Origin: Podocnemis expansa | Lineage: Eukaryota; Chordata; Testudines; Podocnemididae | Direction: 5' to 3' | NCBI GenBank assembly: GCA_007922195.1 | Contig: ML682005.1 | Location: forward strand, 41,408,531 to 41,472,530 | Length of the DNA stretch: 64,000 bases | Shown: one piece after another, positions 14,198 to 34,791 of the stretch | Layout: each line of letters begins with the position of its first letter | Numbering within the stretch: position 1 is the stretch's first letter | Translations under genes and position numbers: made by a program | Notes under the pieces: model-generated | The model's input: only the letters and a program-made list of their open reading frames with translations | Database searches by the model: none | Told to the model about the DNA's origin: nothing

Positions 14198-14686
14198 CAG
14201 GGGCATCGCTGGCTGTGGGAGGGACCCGGAGCATGGGACCAGGCCCCGCCCCCTGGCCAGGGACAGGGACAGGGACAGGCGCCGCTCTGAGTGGCTAGGC
14301 CCCGCATCCCCAGCTGGGGATGGAGCTGCCGCCAGTGTGTGCTGCCGAGCCCCAGATTGGCCGCCGGGGCTGCGGTGGCCGGGACCCAGACCCCTAGGCA
14401 GGGACGGGGCTGCCGCTGCTGCGGGGGGCCAGGCCCCAGATCCCCGGCCGGGGACGGGGCTGCCGCTGCTGTGGGCAGCCGGGCCTCAGATCCCTGGCCG
14501 GGGACGGGGCCAGGGCCAGAAGCAGCGGCGGGCGGCCAAGCCCTGGATCCTGGCTGAGGATGGGGCTGCTGAAGCTGCCGGCAGCTGGGCCCCAGATCTC
14601 TGACCCGATTGGGCCGGAGATCTGGGGCACCAGTGCTGGGGTTCGGGGCATGTGCCCCACGGTGCCCAGTGCCAGCAATGCCTCTG
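14198..14686. mobile_element. hAT-like element with GC-rich tandem interior, 489 bp
   Basis: Termini caggggcatcgctggc and gccagcaatgcctctg are near-perfect inverted repeats. The duplication tgctacac is perfect (14190-14197 and 14687-14694). The interior holds degenerate tandem units of about 55-60 bp containing 'ggggacggggctgccgctg' and 'ggccccagatc'. Long overlapping reading frames here come from this composition, not from genes. Confidence 0.88.
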
Positions 14687-14865
14687 TGCTACACAATCCA
14701 GTTAACTTAGTTGTAAAACCCTAAATGTTAGCCTTTCCTGAACCAAGCTGATTGGCCACTATGGTGACATACCAGTTTCTACACAAATACTTATCCTGCC
14801 TTGTGATCTATGAGAACATTCAGAAAACGCAGTGATACACACAAATACAAATACTAAAGAAATTA

Positions 14866-15108
<243 letters not shown>

Positions 15109-15807
15109 CTATGGCACAAAATGAGCAAAAACAGCAAACACTCCTTCAAAAAATCTACAGCATTGTGGATGACTGCTTTCACTGAAGGAGAGATAGTAAC
15201 GCTATATACTTTCATAGGACTATACAAGTCTTTCCAAAACAGGGATCACCTTTGGGATTCATCTAACAGTTGAAGATTAAAAGCTTTTACAGAGCAAAAT
15301 GGAGAGGAACAACTTGTTTGTTTTAATAACCAAAACACACTGAACACATTTTTTAAAAATGTAAAACAGTTACAACTAAAGAAAATTATTATATTTGTTT
15401 CATTATCAGAACAATACATCTGTTTCCACTGCACACATTCAGCCCTACCTTTTACATTTTAAGAAGCAAAAGACTGAAGTAATCTAATAAACCATCTTGT
15501 GGTTAGCTAATCTGTGCTTGACTCCAATTTTCTTTAGCAGTCTGACCCTTCTCGTTTAACATGTATTAGTCTCCTCAGATAGGAATGGTGCAACTGTGAA
15601 CATTTGTGCGCCCCTTGAATTCCTTAACTGAAGGTTCAGAAATAGCAGAGATCTGATAGGCGTGAAGGAATCTACCTGCAAGAATCTCTAACATATATGT
15701 ATGGGAGCTCATATACAATTTCATGTCAACAGAACATTTTAAATCAGTTTTCAGAGAACGCAGCTTTTAACACTAATACCAATTTTTTTAAACTGCCTCC
15801 TACCCCT

Positions 15808-15835
15808 TAGAAAGAAAGAAAGAAAGAAAAAGAAA
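15808..15835. repeat. GAAA simple repeat
   Basis: Short run of agaaagaaagaaagaaa. Simple repeat only. Confidence 0.9.
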
Positions 15836-16239
15836 AACGGCTTTTTATGCTTCCCTTGTTAATGCTTAAAAGAACTTTTTGTCCATCCGCGCCCGAGAGG
15901 AAAGTCAGATGTGTGTGGACTGACCCCACTGTTGCTAATGCTCACAGTTTTATCCCTATATTAAGTGTTGTTCTTAAGGCGTGGCTTCCGGAATCAAATG
16001 TTTACACATCAGAAACTCATCTTTCCATTAAAAAGGGTAAGAAAAAAAATAGCCATCAAGATGCTAGCCCTTTTAGTTCCAGAGAAATGCCAGAAAACAT
16101 GAACACTAAAATCTTCAAAAGCTTGAGACAAAAAAAGAAACTAAAATATCTACATGTGTGCGCGTTTTTGCACGGTTGTGTATGTATCTCTATAAATACA
16201 TTTGTAAATCAATTCCATGATTTTTGAAGCCTGACTCAA

Positions 16240-16970
16240 GACTTGTTACTGTTTGGGCCAGATCATACGGTCATTCTTCCAGATTCCATTTTTCCTCATC
16301 TTTCCTAAAGTGTGGTGCCCAGGACCGGTCTCAGTGGTGCCTAGAAGAATGGTACAATTACCTCCTGTGGTTTACATATGATATTCCTGTTAAAACACTC
16401 CAAAATCATATTAGTGTTTTTTCAGCTGCATCACATCGCTGAGTCATATTCAGTTTTTGATTCACTATAACTCCTAGATCCTTTTCAGCAATGCTTCCTA
16501 CCACCCCGCCACTTATTGACTGTTTTATAGTTGATTTGGCTTTTCCTTTATAAGTGAAGTACTTACCACTTTTCTTGATTGATTTTCATTTTGCTGAATT
16601 CAGATCAGTCCTCCAGTTTGTTAAGGTCACTTTGAATTCTAATCCCGTCCTCCAAACTGCATGCAACCCTTTCCAGCTTGATATCATCTGCAAATTTTCT
16701 CCCGTTTTGACAGAACCACTGATAACTACTCTTTGGTTTGGCCTTGGAGCTGATGAGTGGGCTGCAACCCATGAAAACTTATGCCTGAAGAAATCAATTA
16801 GTCTTTAAGGTGTCACAGGCCTTCTGTTGTTTTTACTCTTTGGTTGTGCACCTACTGTAGTTTCATCTAGACTCCATTTCCCTAGTTTGCTTATAAGAAC
16901 GTCATGAGAGACTGTGTCAAAAGCTTTACTAAAATCAAGATATGGTTTCTTCTGGCCTTAAGCCTAGGAG
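16240..16970 (-). mobile_element. CR1 LINE ORF fragment, antisense, interrupted
   Basis: Recognisable CR1 text on the reverse strand: 'cctaaagtgtggtgcccagg', 'aactcctagatccttttcag', 'ttaaggtcactttgaattct', 'ttgatatcatctgcaaattt', 'tgataactactctttgg', 'gtcaaaagctttactaaaat'. This corresponds to the C-terminal part of ORF2. It has an internal deletion near 16700 and a 99-bp MITE inserted at 16737-16835. Frames are not intact. Confidence 0.72.
16737..16835. mobile_element. MITE fragment inserted in CR1
   Basis: Contains 'gagtgggctgcaacccatga' and 'ttagtctttaaggtgtcaca', the right half of the foldback MITE seen at 63722. Flanked by ctctttgg at 16729-16736 and 16836-16843, and the CR1 text resumes exactly after it. 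Only half of the usual palindrome is present. Confidence 0.68.
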
Positions 16971-17267
16971 ACACAGGCATTTCTGAGGAAGCATGGATGA
17001 AGCAGTCCCTTAGCCCATATAATAGTCTCTATGGCTGCTTCCGGATCTTGGTCCTTGTCTGAAGCCTTCACTGGCTGAATAAATAATCTTTTTGATCCCT
17101 TGCATCAGCAGGTGACTTTGCTTGCGGAGCATTATCTAAGAACTTGCGGAGCATTATCTAAGAAGGCTGGCTGTGATTTGCACTTCCTTGGTTGTCTCAC
17201 TAGCATCAAGGTGACAAGTTCCAGGGGAGTTACTGTGTTGCTCTATTTGCATAACACCAAAGAGCAG

Positions 17268-18252
17268 TCCTCTGGCACTTTTAAAGACCAACAAAATTTA
17301 TTTATCGCATAAGCTTCTGTGGGCACAATCCCACTTCACAATATGCATGAAATATAAATGTGGCATGTTAGCTGAATTTATACATAAAGAGAAGGGTGGG
17401 TCAAAAAGGTCAATTCAAACAGATCCAAGGAGGTATTCTGCTAGCCTATCTTAGCAAAGTAAACAACCTGTTTTGAATCAAGCAGTGTGGAAGAGGGAAG
17501 GAAGAGCTGAGAAGGGAAATAGAGAGGAAATCACTAGCAGACTATCCCTCTGGATCCATCTCAATTGACCTTGAGACCCACCCTTCTCTATATGTATAAA
17601 TTCAGCTAATATGCCAGTGCCAATGTTCCCTGTAAGTTGCACAGCTGCGCAGTACCCTGCCGCTGCCCTGTGCAGGGTACGCTGCCAGCCGCGCACAGCC
17701 GGCAGGCAGAGACCCTACCCAGCTGGAAGACTGTGTCTTCCAGTTGGCTGAGAGCTCCTCTGGAGCTGGGAGTTTTAAAAACTCCCGCCCAGAGAAGCTC
17801 TGAGCATGCTCCGTCGGTGTTCCTTTGCCTTGAGGAGTGCTGGCTGTGCTGTGTCGTGCTGTTCCGTGCCGCTCTAGGGGCCAGGTAAGGGTGGGGAGGG
17901 TTTGGGGTCCAGCCCGCTAGAGAGTTACCAGGGGCAGTCAGGGTGGGAGGAGGGAGATTGCGCTGGCTGGGGGGGGAGGGGGCCTGACTGGGAGGAGGAT
18001 GGGAGATCAGGACCCAGGATTGGGCCTGTGGGGCAGGATTGGGCCGTGGGGGATGGCCCACATAGTGAGCAACGTAAGTTGCTCAGCTGCCCCAGGGCCT
18101 TAGAGGGAACATTGTATGCCACCCTTTTCTATATGTATAAATGCAGCTAACATGCCACCTTTGCCATTTCATGCATCTGATGAAGTGGGATTGTGCCCAC
18201 GAAAGCTCATGCGATAAACAAATTTGTTAAAGCACCACAGGACTCCTCCTTG
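17268..18252. repeat. Nested palindromic MITEs
   Basis: Outer arms 17268-17345 and 18166-18252 are inverted copies of the 'gatgaagtgggattgtgccc' MITE. Inside, 'ctatatgtataaattcagct' occurs at 17587 and again, in the same direction, at about 18129, and inverted at about 17370-17390. The central part, from about 17622 (aatgttccctgtaagttg) to 18114 (cttagagggaacatt), is a second palindromic, GC-rich element with its own inverted ends. Confidence 0.65.
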
Positions 18253-19638
18253 GGTACTGCTGCTTCTTCTACTTGTCCTTTCACTCCCCTCTCCCACCTT
18301 CCCTTTCAGGGAAACTTTTATTTCCCATTTGTTCAAAGATTCTTTGGTTACCTTTCCCAGCCTGCACTGGCTACTTCCTGGAAAGGTGTATTGTCCACTG
18401 GAAACTGAAGTCAAAGCTAGAGCTTCAATTAGGAAACTTCTGGCACAATTTCTGACCTGAGCACATGACAGCAAATAGTGCTGATTTACATAAACTCCCT
18501 TGATAAATAAATGGCGTACTCCAAAGGAGTTCTTCAACCAGCTGAAACAATCCAAGAAAACAAAAAAGGTGACTAATCCCCTTCCTAAACTAAAAACAAA
18601 AACAAAACAAAACAAAAAGAAATCTTCAACTGTGCCTGAAAGATTGCCATCTAAATAATATATAGAGGATCTTCACTTCCTAGCAATCAATAAGGCACCT
18701 AACAGGCCTTTAATGCTATATAAACAATAGAATGAACTTTGTAAAGCCCTTTGCTTTAAAAATGTGTAAGCATAAATGAGAATGATGCACTGCCTCAATC
18801 TTAAGCCACAATACAACCAAGCAATGCTTCTGTAAATGAAATCCTAAATTTAGCTTTTCTTTGACAAGGCTGTTTAAAATGCACAGGACTTACTTAAATG
18901 CATCAGTCCTGCACAGAGAACAGACCTGATTATGCGTATTTCAATGACTAAGCCTGGAAACTGTACAGTCAAGAACCCCGTGGAGAGATCAGCTTCATTT
19001 TTACAAGCTCTTATGCAAAAAGGAGATTTAAAATAAAAACTGATACACAGAATTCTCACCTTATTTCACATAAAGGAGAGAGAAGAACAAAAACAGTATA
19101 TAATCAACATTTTCCTCCTCATTAACTTTTTTAATTTGGTACAACTAATTAGTAATGTGCTATTATCACTGTTCTTCATTATATTCCTATTAATGAAATC
19201 ATTTTATTTTTGTCTCAAAAGAATGAAGTCTAATATGCATTTTCAGATTCTTTGATAAGCTTAATTATAGTCCAATGTAGGCTGGTTGCTTATTGGTGAG
19301 CAGGAGTATACTGTGAAAGGGTTAGCTTTTCCCTGCTCCTCAAACACATTATTACGTTTCTTAACAGTGTTGCAAAAAATTGTCCATCTTGCCCCTTTGC
19401 GGGACCTAATTCAGATCTGTATCTCTTTCTATCTTTTTAAACATATGACCTATGTAGGATGCACATGTGTTCCTCAGCTCCTTTAAGTACATCACAGCAC
19501 CTAGTGTATAGGTTGAAATGATTAGGTAAGTGGCTAGCTGAGTGTTTGGATATTTGGGGATTAATTCCATTTTGAAGAATCACAGGTTGGATAAGAAATA
19601 TTTCGGAGGATACATGGGAGAATATGTTGACAAGTTCC

Positions 19639-19820
19639 AAAAGGGTAGTCTGGCAGTCTAGTTCAGCAAAAGTAGTAAGGAGTCCTGTGGCACTTTTAAA
19701 GACTAAAACAATTTACTTACCACATGAGCTTTCATGAGACAAAATTCCACTTTGTCAGATGCTTGAGGCTCATCCAGTAAATAAACTTGTTAGTCTTTAA
19801 AAGTGCCACAAGACTCCTTG
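19639..19820. mobile_element. Foldback MITE, both arms present
   Basis: Left arm (aagggtagtctggcagtcta, then aaggagtcctgtggcacttt) and right arm (gttagtctttaaaagtgcca, then caagactcctt) are inverted repeats around a centre at about 19755. The same family occurs at 23184, 48791 and 63722. Transposon superfamily unknown to me. Confidence 0.75.
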
Positions 19821-20502
19821 CTTGAAAACCTGGACACAGCGACTCACTGGGCATTCCTGGAAGTGTTTTGGTAAACTCATGCAAACCGAAAGACAAAAGT
19901 AGAGTTGATGGAACTTATTTACAGACCAAGCTGTTGCTGGTGAATCCTGGCTGGAAGAATTCCAGTAGTGAAATCTTTAAAGAACATGCTTCTCAGAATT
20001 TTCACTCCACTGTGGCATCTGCACTGGCAATTATATCCCATAAAGTTTCTAAGGGCTTTCTACAGTGCCTGGGAGATGGACTGATTCATAATAATATCCC
20101 TGAGTTTCCAGCTACAACCTAAAAGCTGCCCTTCCTCTGGTGAAACTCCAAGACAGGATGGAAGTGCCAATAACCCACTGGCATGTCTACCTGGCTTAAC
20201 AGATGGTAGCATACTCCTCCTCCTCTCCTTTCTATGCCAAACATTTAAGTTAAATATTCTACTTCTTACCAATACAATTTTCTCAGTGGTTAGCCAATCA
20301 GATAATAAACATGTAACATTTCTAAATTAACATCAAGAATGCAACTAAAGTTTAATGGGTTTTCTAGTTCTAACATGCTTGCGAGATACTCTTCTGTTCA
20401 CAATAGTAAAAGAAAATCTTAATATATTGCTCACTTCTATTTAGTTGTGATTTCATTCATTTGTACATACAAGGTATACTACAAAAACTCGTATATGCTG
20501 AC

Positions 20503-20634
20503 CTTGAGTTGTTCATCCACAACCCTTGTGACTTCCCCAGCCATGGATTCTAATGTTTCCTGTATTGGATTGGATAATGAGCCATTCACTCCTGCCCAAG
20601 AAGCTCCACCAAGGTGGTACAGATTTGGTAATAG
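20503..20634 (-). CDS. CARMIL1: CARMIL1 exon w10 (helical domain)
   Basis: A 132-bp exon of 44 codons, [20 protein letters not shown] then [20 protein letters not shown] and EQLK. The PNLYHxGGASWAG motif is specific to CARMIL proteins. Acceptor TCTTACAG, donor CTCAAG|GTCAGC (a slightly weak donor). Phase 0 at both ends. The intron to w9 is only 304 bp. Confidence 0.97.
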
Positions 20635-20938
20635 CTGTAAGATAAACATGACAACTTTTGAAGTTAGTTGGCTGAGAAGCTATCTTCAAACCAGAACAAA
20701 GGGATGAAAATGAATATATTCATTTACATATTCATTAAAAGTTCACTTTTAAATAAAAACCAGTTCAGATAATTGAAAAAGTACTCTCATGTGATACATT
20801 ATTACAGTCCCCTGAAAAAGAGGGGGACTTTGCATGTACTTAAGTGCTTTGCAGAATGTGGGCTACAGTTCTCTTACCAAGCTTTTCACACTAAATCTCA
20901 TCAATGTAACTAACCATTAAACACTCAGAAAGTCTTAC
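20635..20938. other. CARMIL1 intron w9-w10
   Basis: A 304-bp AT-rich intron with a normal GTAAGA donor and CTTACAG acceptor. No repeats seen. Confidence 0.85.
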
Positions 20939-21067
20939 TGTTTTGGAGTTCTTCGCATCCCGCATAAGCCTTTCTGCACCTTTCAGGTCTTCCTGTACAG
21001 CATCCACACCACAGTTTCTTAAGGAGTTGAGATGATCTTGCACTTTAACACACATTCTGTCAATCAT
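20939..21067 (-). CDS. CARMIL1: CARMIL1 exon w9 (helical domain)
   Basis: A 129-bp exon of 43 codons, [20 protein letters not shown] then [20 protein letters not shown] and SKT. Helical, charged and heptad-like, as expected for the dimerisation domain. Acceptor TGAATAG, donor AAACA|GTAAGA, phase 0 at both ends. The initial Met is internal to the protein, not a translation start. Confidence 0.96.
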
Positions 21068-21311
21068 CTATTCAAAACAAAAGAAAAAATGACAAAAAAA
21101 TAACAGATTAAAAACAGATAAAGTGTTAAATTGCAAAGAAGTCATGCTGAAAAAACAAGAAGTTAAATATCAGTCTTTTGTTCGATTCAGTCCAGATTCC
21201 AAATCAAAATGCACGTGGTGAGACTTGCTGCTAAAATGCAAAAGTATTAGAAATTCATGATCCTGGTATGTGTGTATACCTTCATTCCTAGTTTAAAAAA
21301 TACAAATATAC

Positions 21312-21498
21312 CAGGCGTGGCCAAACTATGGCTTGGGAGCCACATGTGGCTCTTGAATCAAAAAGTGTGGCTTGCTGAAGAACGTCAGCAAATCAGTTTA
21401 GTAGATAAAAGTATATGGCTATATGCCTCAGTGTGGCTCTTGAAGGTTTAATAATCAACTTGTGTGGCTCTTGAATTCCGTAAGTTTGGCCACCCCTG
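21312..21498. mobile_element. hAT-like MITE, 187 bp
   Basis: Termini caggcgtggccaaactatgg and gtaagtttggccacccctg. Perfect duplication aaatatac at 21304-21311 and 21499-21506. Internal 'gtggctcttga' is repeated three times. Same family as the 31754 element. Confidence 0.9.
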
Positions 21499-22202
21499 AA
21501 ATATACAAAAATTATACGTATATTTCTTGTTATTGTAAAAAATGGGATCCAAAACAAACCACCACCAATGTCTAACCAATATCACAGGAAATCATTTACA
21601 TGAAAAAGACAGTAATGAAACAGATGAATTACAACTAAAATAAAATAAAAAAGCACTGTTTTTTCAGTTTTTAATACCAGTACATCCTTGCATACCATTT
21701 TTATTGTCAAGAAGGTGGAAAATTCTTGCAGACTCTAATAATATAGTGTTTTCACATTTGCTTTGCCACATAATGGAGAGAGAAGAAAAAATTTCTGAAT
21801 CAAAAGTCAAAAAAAATTGTAAAGAGAAAGTAAGGGGACACAATTTTACCAGTCGTGTTAAGGATTAGAACATGTGGTCCCCTTTTTCCATTTGCTTTAA
21901 ATTTTCATTGGGGCACAAAGGGGGTTACATGGTTTCAAACAAAAAGCCATTCTGTTACAGCTATCTTCTGCCAACCTGCTCTGAGAGGGTGTAGTGGGGG
22001 TGTCCAGGAGAAGCTTGCTTGAGGGTTGGCACTGTGTTGGGCTGTTGTAGATCACCCTTATGCTCCCTTTCCTGGTCCTCTTGCAAACTCTGGTGTAGGA
22101 CATATGCCATGGAGGGAGGAGCTTAAGTTACAGCATCTGACAATACAGCTTTTCTAGTGTTTGTAGCAGGCCACAGGCAGCACCGGGAAAGCTGCTCTAG
22201 CC

Positions 22203-22388
22203 CAGTGGTTTTCAAACTTTTTTCCTTGGGACCCATTTGAAAAAATTATTTATGCCCACTACCCAACAATTACATCTTTGAGCAATTCATTCCAGTCTTT
22301 TGGCAGTGGCAGCAAGGGGTGCTGCAACCCAGTGCTTGAGGGTCTGTGGCCCAGTACTGGCTCTGGACTGTAAGTTTGACAACCACTG
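22203..22388. mobile_element. hAT-like MITE, 186 bp
   Basis: Termini cagtggttttcaaactt and aagtttgacaaccactg are near-perfect inverted repeats. Perfect duplication ctctagcc at 22195-22202 and 22389-22396. Non-coding. Confidence 0.9.
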
Positions 22389-22736
22389 CTCTAGCCTAAA
22401 GCATCACTCAGAACTATTGAAGTTCTACTGGGGGCCTTTTAGACTCATGCAGCAACCTAGAACCTGGAGGGCGCAAAGGGAGCTTAACATCTCCCTTTTC
22501 CCCACTTCCCCTGGGCTGAATCTTCTGTGTTGCACCTCCTGCAGGCATAGCAGAGAAAGTGACACTCTCTTGCTCTTTCCTTCTCTCGCTCAGTTTAGTT
22601 TTTGCATAGCTCCTGTCACTGTAGCATGTAGGTGCATCTGAAAAATATGGTCTTTCTGCAGTTTCTTTAGCACAGAATTGGACAGTGATACATTTTTTAA
22701 AACCAACCAGGCTGCAAAAGCCAATTGCTTCTCTCA

Positions 22737-22922
<186 letters not shown>

Positions 22923-23183
22923 CTAAAAGTAAGAGTTAAATTAGGATGCTGATTCTACTCTCCACACCATCTTTCCCTTTCAATAACACTCATTGTGTTA
23001 AAACCAGAAATAACTGTCTGACTGTTAATATAATTTTTCTCATATAGGAATTAAACCTTATTCCATAGGCTCAGAGCTGAGCAGCATTTATGGAAAAGTT
23101 CTCATCTGCAGAGCTCACACTACAACCACATCTAATGATGGTTGACTTGTTTCTCTTTCAAGTGAACTTTTACTATCTAGATC

Positions 23184-23375
23184 CAAAGGGGCAGCCTTGT
23201 TAGTCTAGTGCAATAAAACAAACAAGGAGTCCTGTGGCACTTAAAGAGTGACAAATATATTTATTGCATGAACTTTGGTGGGAGAAAATCCCACTTTGTC
23301 AGATGTTTTGAAGTCTGAATAAGTGGGATTTTCTCCCATGAAAGCTCCTGCAATAAATATATTGTTAGTCTTTAA
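23184..23375. mobile_element. Foldback MITE, both arms present
   Basis: Starts caaaggggcagccttgttag, then aaggagtcctgtggcactta. The inverted right arm reads gtgggattttctcccatgaa, then ttgttagtctttaagt, and is truncated. The direct octamer tatctaga lies close to both ends (23174-23181 and 23383-23390) and may be a target duplication. Confidence 0.72.
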
Positions 23376-25070
23376 GTCCTATTATCTAGACACTGATTCA
23401 GGCAGGTACTTAAGCATGTGAGAAGTGCCACTGACTCTAAATGGGATTTTCCACGAATTTAAAGTTGTGTGTGTGCTTAAGTACACTGGTAATTGGGGCC
23501 ATGACATGATATAAAGTTAAGTGCTATTAGGAGCTAATAATAATAGTAAACAATGCACTTAATCCTTAATTTACTCAACATATAACAGTTTTCCATGAGA
23601 TATTAAATTATTCTAGGTAGTTCCCTGGAACTAGGAAACAAAGTAACAGCACATCTTCACACCACACAGATAACTTCAAAAACATTAGAAAAGTGTGAAC
23701 AAATAAACCAGGAGGGGGGAAAAAAAATACTGGTACTTTTTTCTATAACAGTACCACTATGCTCTGTCAGCAGTGCAGTAAGTCCTTGCTTTACAAGACT
23801 GTATAAAAGCAAATGATTTCAAGTTACAAAATTTCTATCAAGTATCCTGGTACATGAGCATCTTCTGGTTTAAAAACAAAGCTACAAATCCCTAAAATAT
23901 CTATTTGGACTTCACTTACTGGAGCAGTAAGACGAGGTGTTCGCTTTATACATCTATCAGTTACAAAGTCTGCCTTGGTGTTTAGAATAAATTTAGAAGG
24001 CTCTATACCCATTTTGGATGAAGTCTTCTTGATACGGCCAGTTATTCATGTTTATACAAGTCTAATATACTAATGTTTGGAAGTTGCTTAAAAGGGATGA
24101 ATGATCATTTTTTCCCTCTTTAAAACATGTTCATTAACACATATACTAGATGTTAGCAGCGTACAAGATACTATGCATTTCTCTTTGAACTGCTCAATCT
24201 ACTAAGAGAAGCTCAAAAGACAATTTAAAGAATAATGGTGGTGGAAGACCCACATTCAAATCCCTGGTTCAACAATTAATTATTTATACATAATGAAATA
24301 GCTTTGAAAGACAGAGTGCCCCATTGCAGTGACTGGGAATTCTCCAGCAATGGGAGAGACTCAAGTTCAAATCCCTGTTTCACATCAGGTGGAAGGGGGT
24401 AAATAAACTTGGATCAGCTCCCGTATATCAGGTCAATGCTCTAACTGCTGAGGTGAAAATCGTAAATTGGCCATCAACACTATCAACTTTGTGTTCTGGG
24501 TGGCATCTAAGGTTCCACCACCACCCCCTAGAAAAAAAAACTGGGCCAACTATTCAGTGAATTCCTATCAAATTTGCAACTAATTTCAGATCAACCAAAA
24601 CAGCATTTTTCAACAAATTAACCATTTGCCTGAAAAATTTTGCCCAGCTTTAATTTAAAAGTGACTCCTTTTTTTGTTTATCATGATGTATAAAATTGTC
24701 TGAAAAGCTATTTAAAAACAAAAGAAACCAAACAAACTAAGTCTCATACCCTGTGAAATAATTTTAAACTAAGAAAAGTAAGTCCTTCTTATATAGTGCA
24801 TAAGTTAGTTGTACAACTCATTGCCACAACATAACACTCAGGCCAAGAGTTTCATTACATACTTCTCAATATAAGGAATGACTACAGTTATTAGTTTATT
24901 ATAAGCTACCTAATATAACAGATATAAGCCCTCATTAAAAAAGAAGCAGAATTTAGATCATCCATATACATCATAAAGAAAAAAAACAGCAAAGCCCCTG
25001 TATTTTTTTATTTGAAGGTTACTTCACTGCAAGCTCCTTTGCTCAAAAGGCTCACGTACTTACATTACGT

Positions 25071-25392
25071 CAGGGCTAGACAAAATTGCCACACAATTAG
25101 GAGACAGCTTGAAAACTAAGGTGCCTAGCTGGAACACCATCTGCAGGCAAAAAATACCTGCTGTCGCTGACAATTTCAGCAGTACTGCAGAGAGAAAAAG
25201 CCCTATGTCACTGAAAAAAAAGGCTGGCACCAACAGCTCTGGTGGCGGTGCAGCAGCACTACTGAACTCACCAGTGGCTTTATTTTTTAGGTACCAGGGC
25301 ATTCCACTAAGAAACGCCACATCACAGCTGGGCACCAAGGTGAAATTCCTGGGAGCCATGGTGACCTGGCACCCAGGATATGTCGAACGCTG
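25071..25392. mobile_element. Old hAT-like element, 322 bp
   Basis: Starts cagggctagacaaaattgcc and ends ggatatgtcgaacgctg; ends match at about 8 of 11 inverted positions. Flanks cattacgt and tgttactt agree at 5 of 8. Contains 'gtgacctggcacccaggat', shared with 42528-42990. Confidence 0.65.
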
Positions 25393-26096
25393 TGTTACTT
25401 AATCATAGCAGTGCATGTTTGCAAGGTCCTATGCCCCCACACTTATTAAAGAAAAACTCTTCATTGGAAAGTTGCAGACTATGCTTTCCCTCCCACTACC
25501 CTGACAGACAAAAAGACTCCTTTAGAACTTGCATGACTGATTGTGTTAAAACCCAGTTGGGAGTTCCATTATCCACGAGGTTTGGATAGCTATAGACAAA
25601 TTTTTGTCAGCACAGTCTATACTCCAAAATTACACTTCAGTTAAATTAATTTGTGACAACAATGCTGTGGATGTGCAAAGTATATATGTAACATGAACAC
25701 ATCAGGTGAATATCCTGCTATCCATCCATTAAATTAAAAACAAGTCTACATTTCACAACAGTTTTTTGTGTCTTGCATTGTACACTCTACATGCCTCAAT
25801 AGTAATAAAATATTAAAACAAACTTCTAAATACATAGAAACACACAGTTTAATCATTATTTCAAGGTTCTGGTTACTAATTCACTGCGTTCTATGACTCT
25901 CTGTCCAAATTAATCTTTTTAAAGACAGAGCCTTCCATGCAATTATGATTCTTGATTACCATAACCTGTCCACATATTCATTGTCCATGTAAATAAAATA
26001 TTCAATTAATTCAGCAAAGCAGTCTTATTCAGCCAAGCATGAATTCACAACCACTTGAAGTTGATTTTTTCCAGGAACAGATTATACATGCAATAC

Positions 26097-26190
26097 CTTT
26101 TGCAGTGCCTCTTCTGTTTTCTCAGGATTTGTTTTAAGTGCTTGAGAAGCATCATTCATGGGTATTGGCATGAACCTCAAAGTATAATTC
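26097..26190 (-). CDS. CARMIL1: CARMIL1 exon w7 (LRR cap and linker)
   Basis: A 94-bp exon (1 + 31 codons) reading [19 protein letters not shown] then [12 protein letters not shown]. The [20 protein letters not shown] stretch is a strongly conserved CARMIL1 signature connecting the LRR solenoid to the helical domain. Acceptor TTTTAG, donor AAAAG|GTATTG, phase 0 into exon w8. Confidence 0.96.

Positions 26191-34791
<8,601 letters not shown>

Larger units (their letters stand above)
15109..20502. other. CARMIL1 intron w10-w11
   Basis: A 5.4-kb intron. Contents: a GAAA-type simple repeat near 15808-15835, a CR1 ORF fragment interrupted by a MITE (16240-16970), a complex nested palindrome (17268-18252), and a foldback MITE (19639-19820). 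Sequence at 15.1-15.8, 18.3-19.6 and 19.85-20.5 kb is AT-rich without recognised features. Confidence 0.72.
22923..26096. other. CARMIL1 intron w7-w8
   Basis: A 3.2-kb intron. It contains a foldback MITE (23184-23375), a 'cttaagtgctt' type repeat at about 23391-23505, a weak SINE-like stretch at 24250-24440 with two 'ttcaaatccc' motifs resembling a tRNA B box, and an old hAT-like element (25071-25392). The other parts are AT-rich. Confidence 0.7.

Noticed and set aside
14187..14603. 138-codon arginine/alanine/proline-rich frame
   Set aside because: Internal tandem repeat of a hAT-like MITE with clear ends and target duplication.
24250..24440. Possible tRNA gene or tRNA-derived SINE (two 'ttcaaatccc' motifs)
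   Set aside because: No cloverleaf can be drawn and no A box at the right distance; at most a decayed SINE-like fragment.
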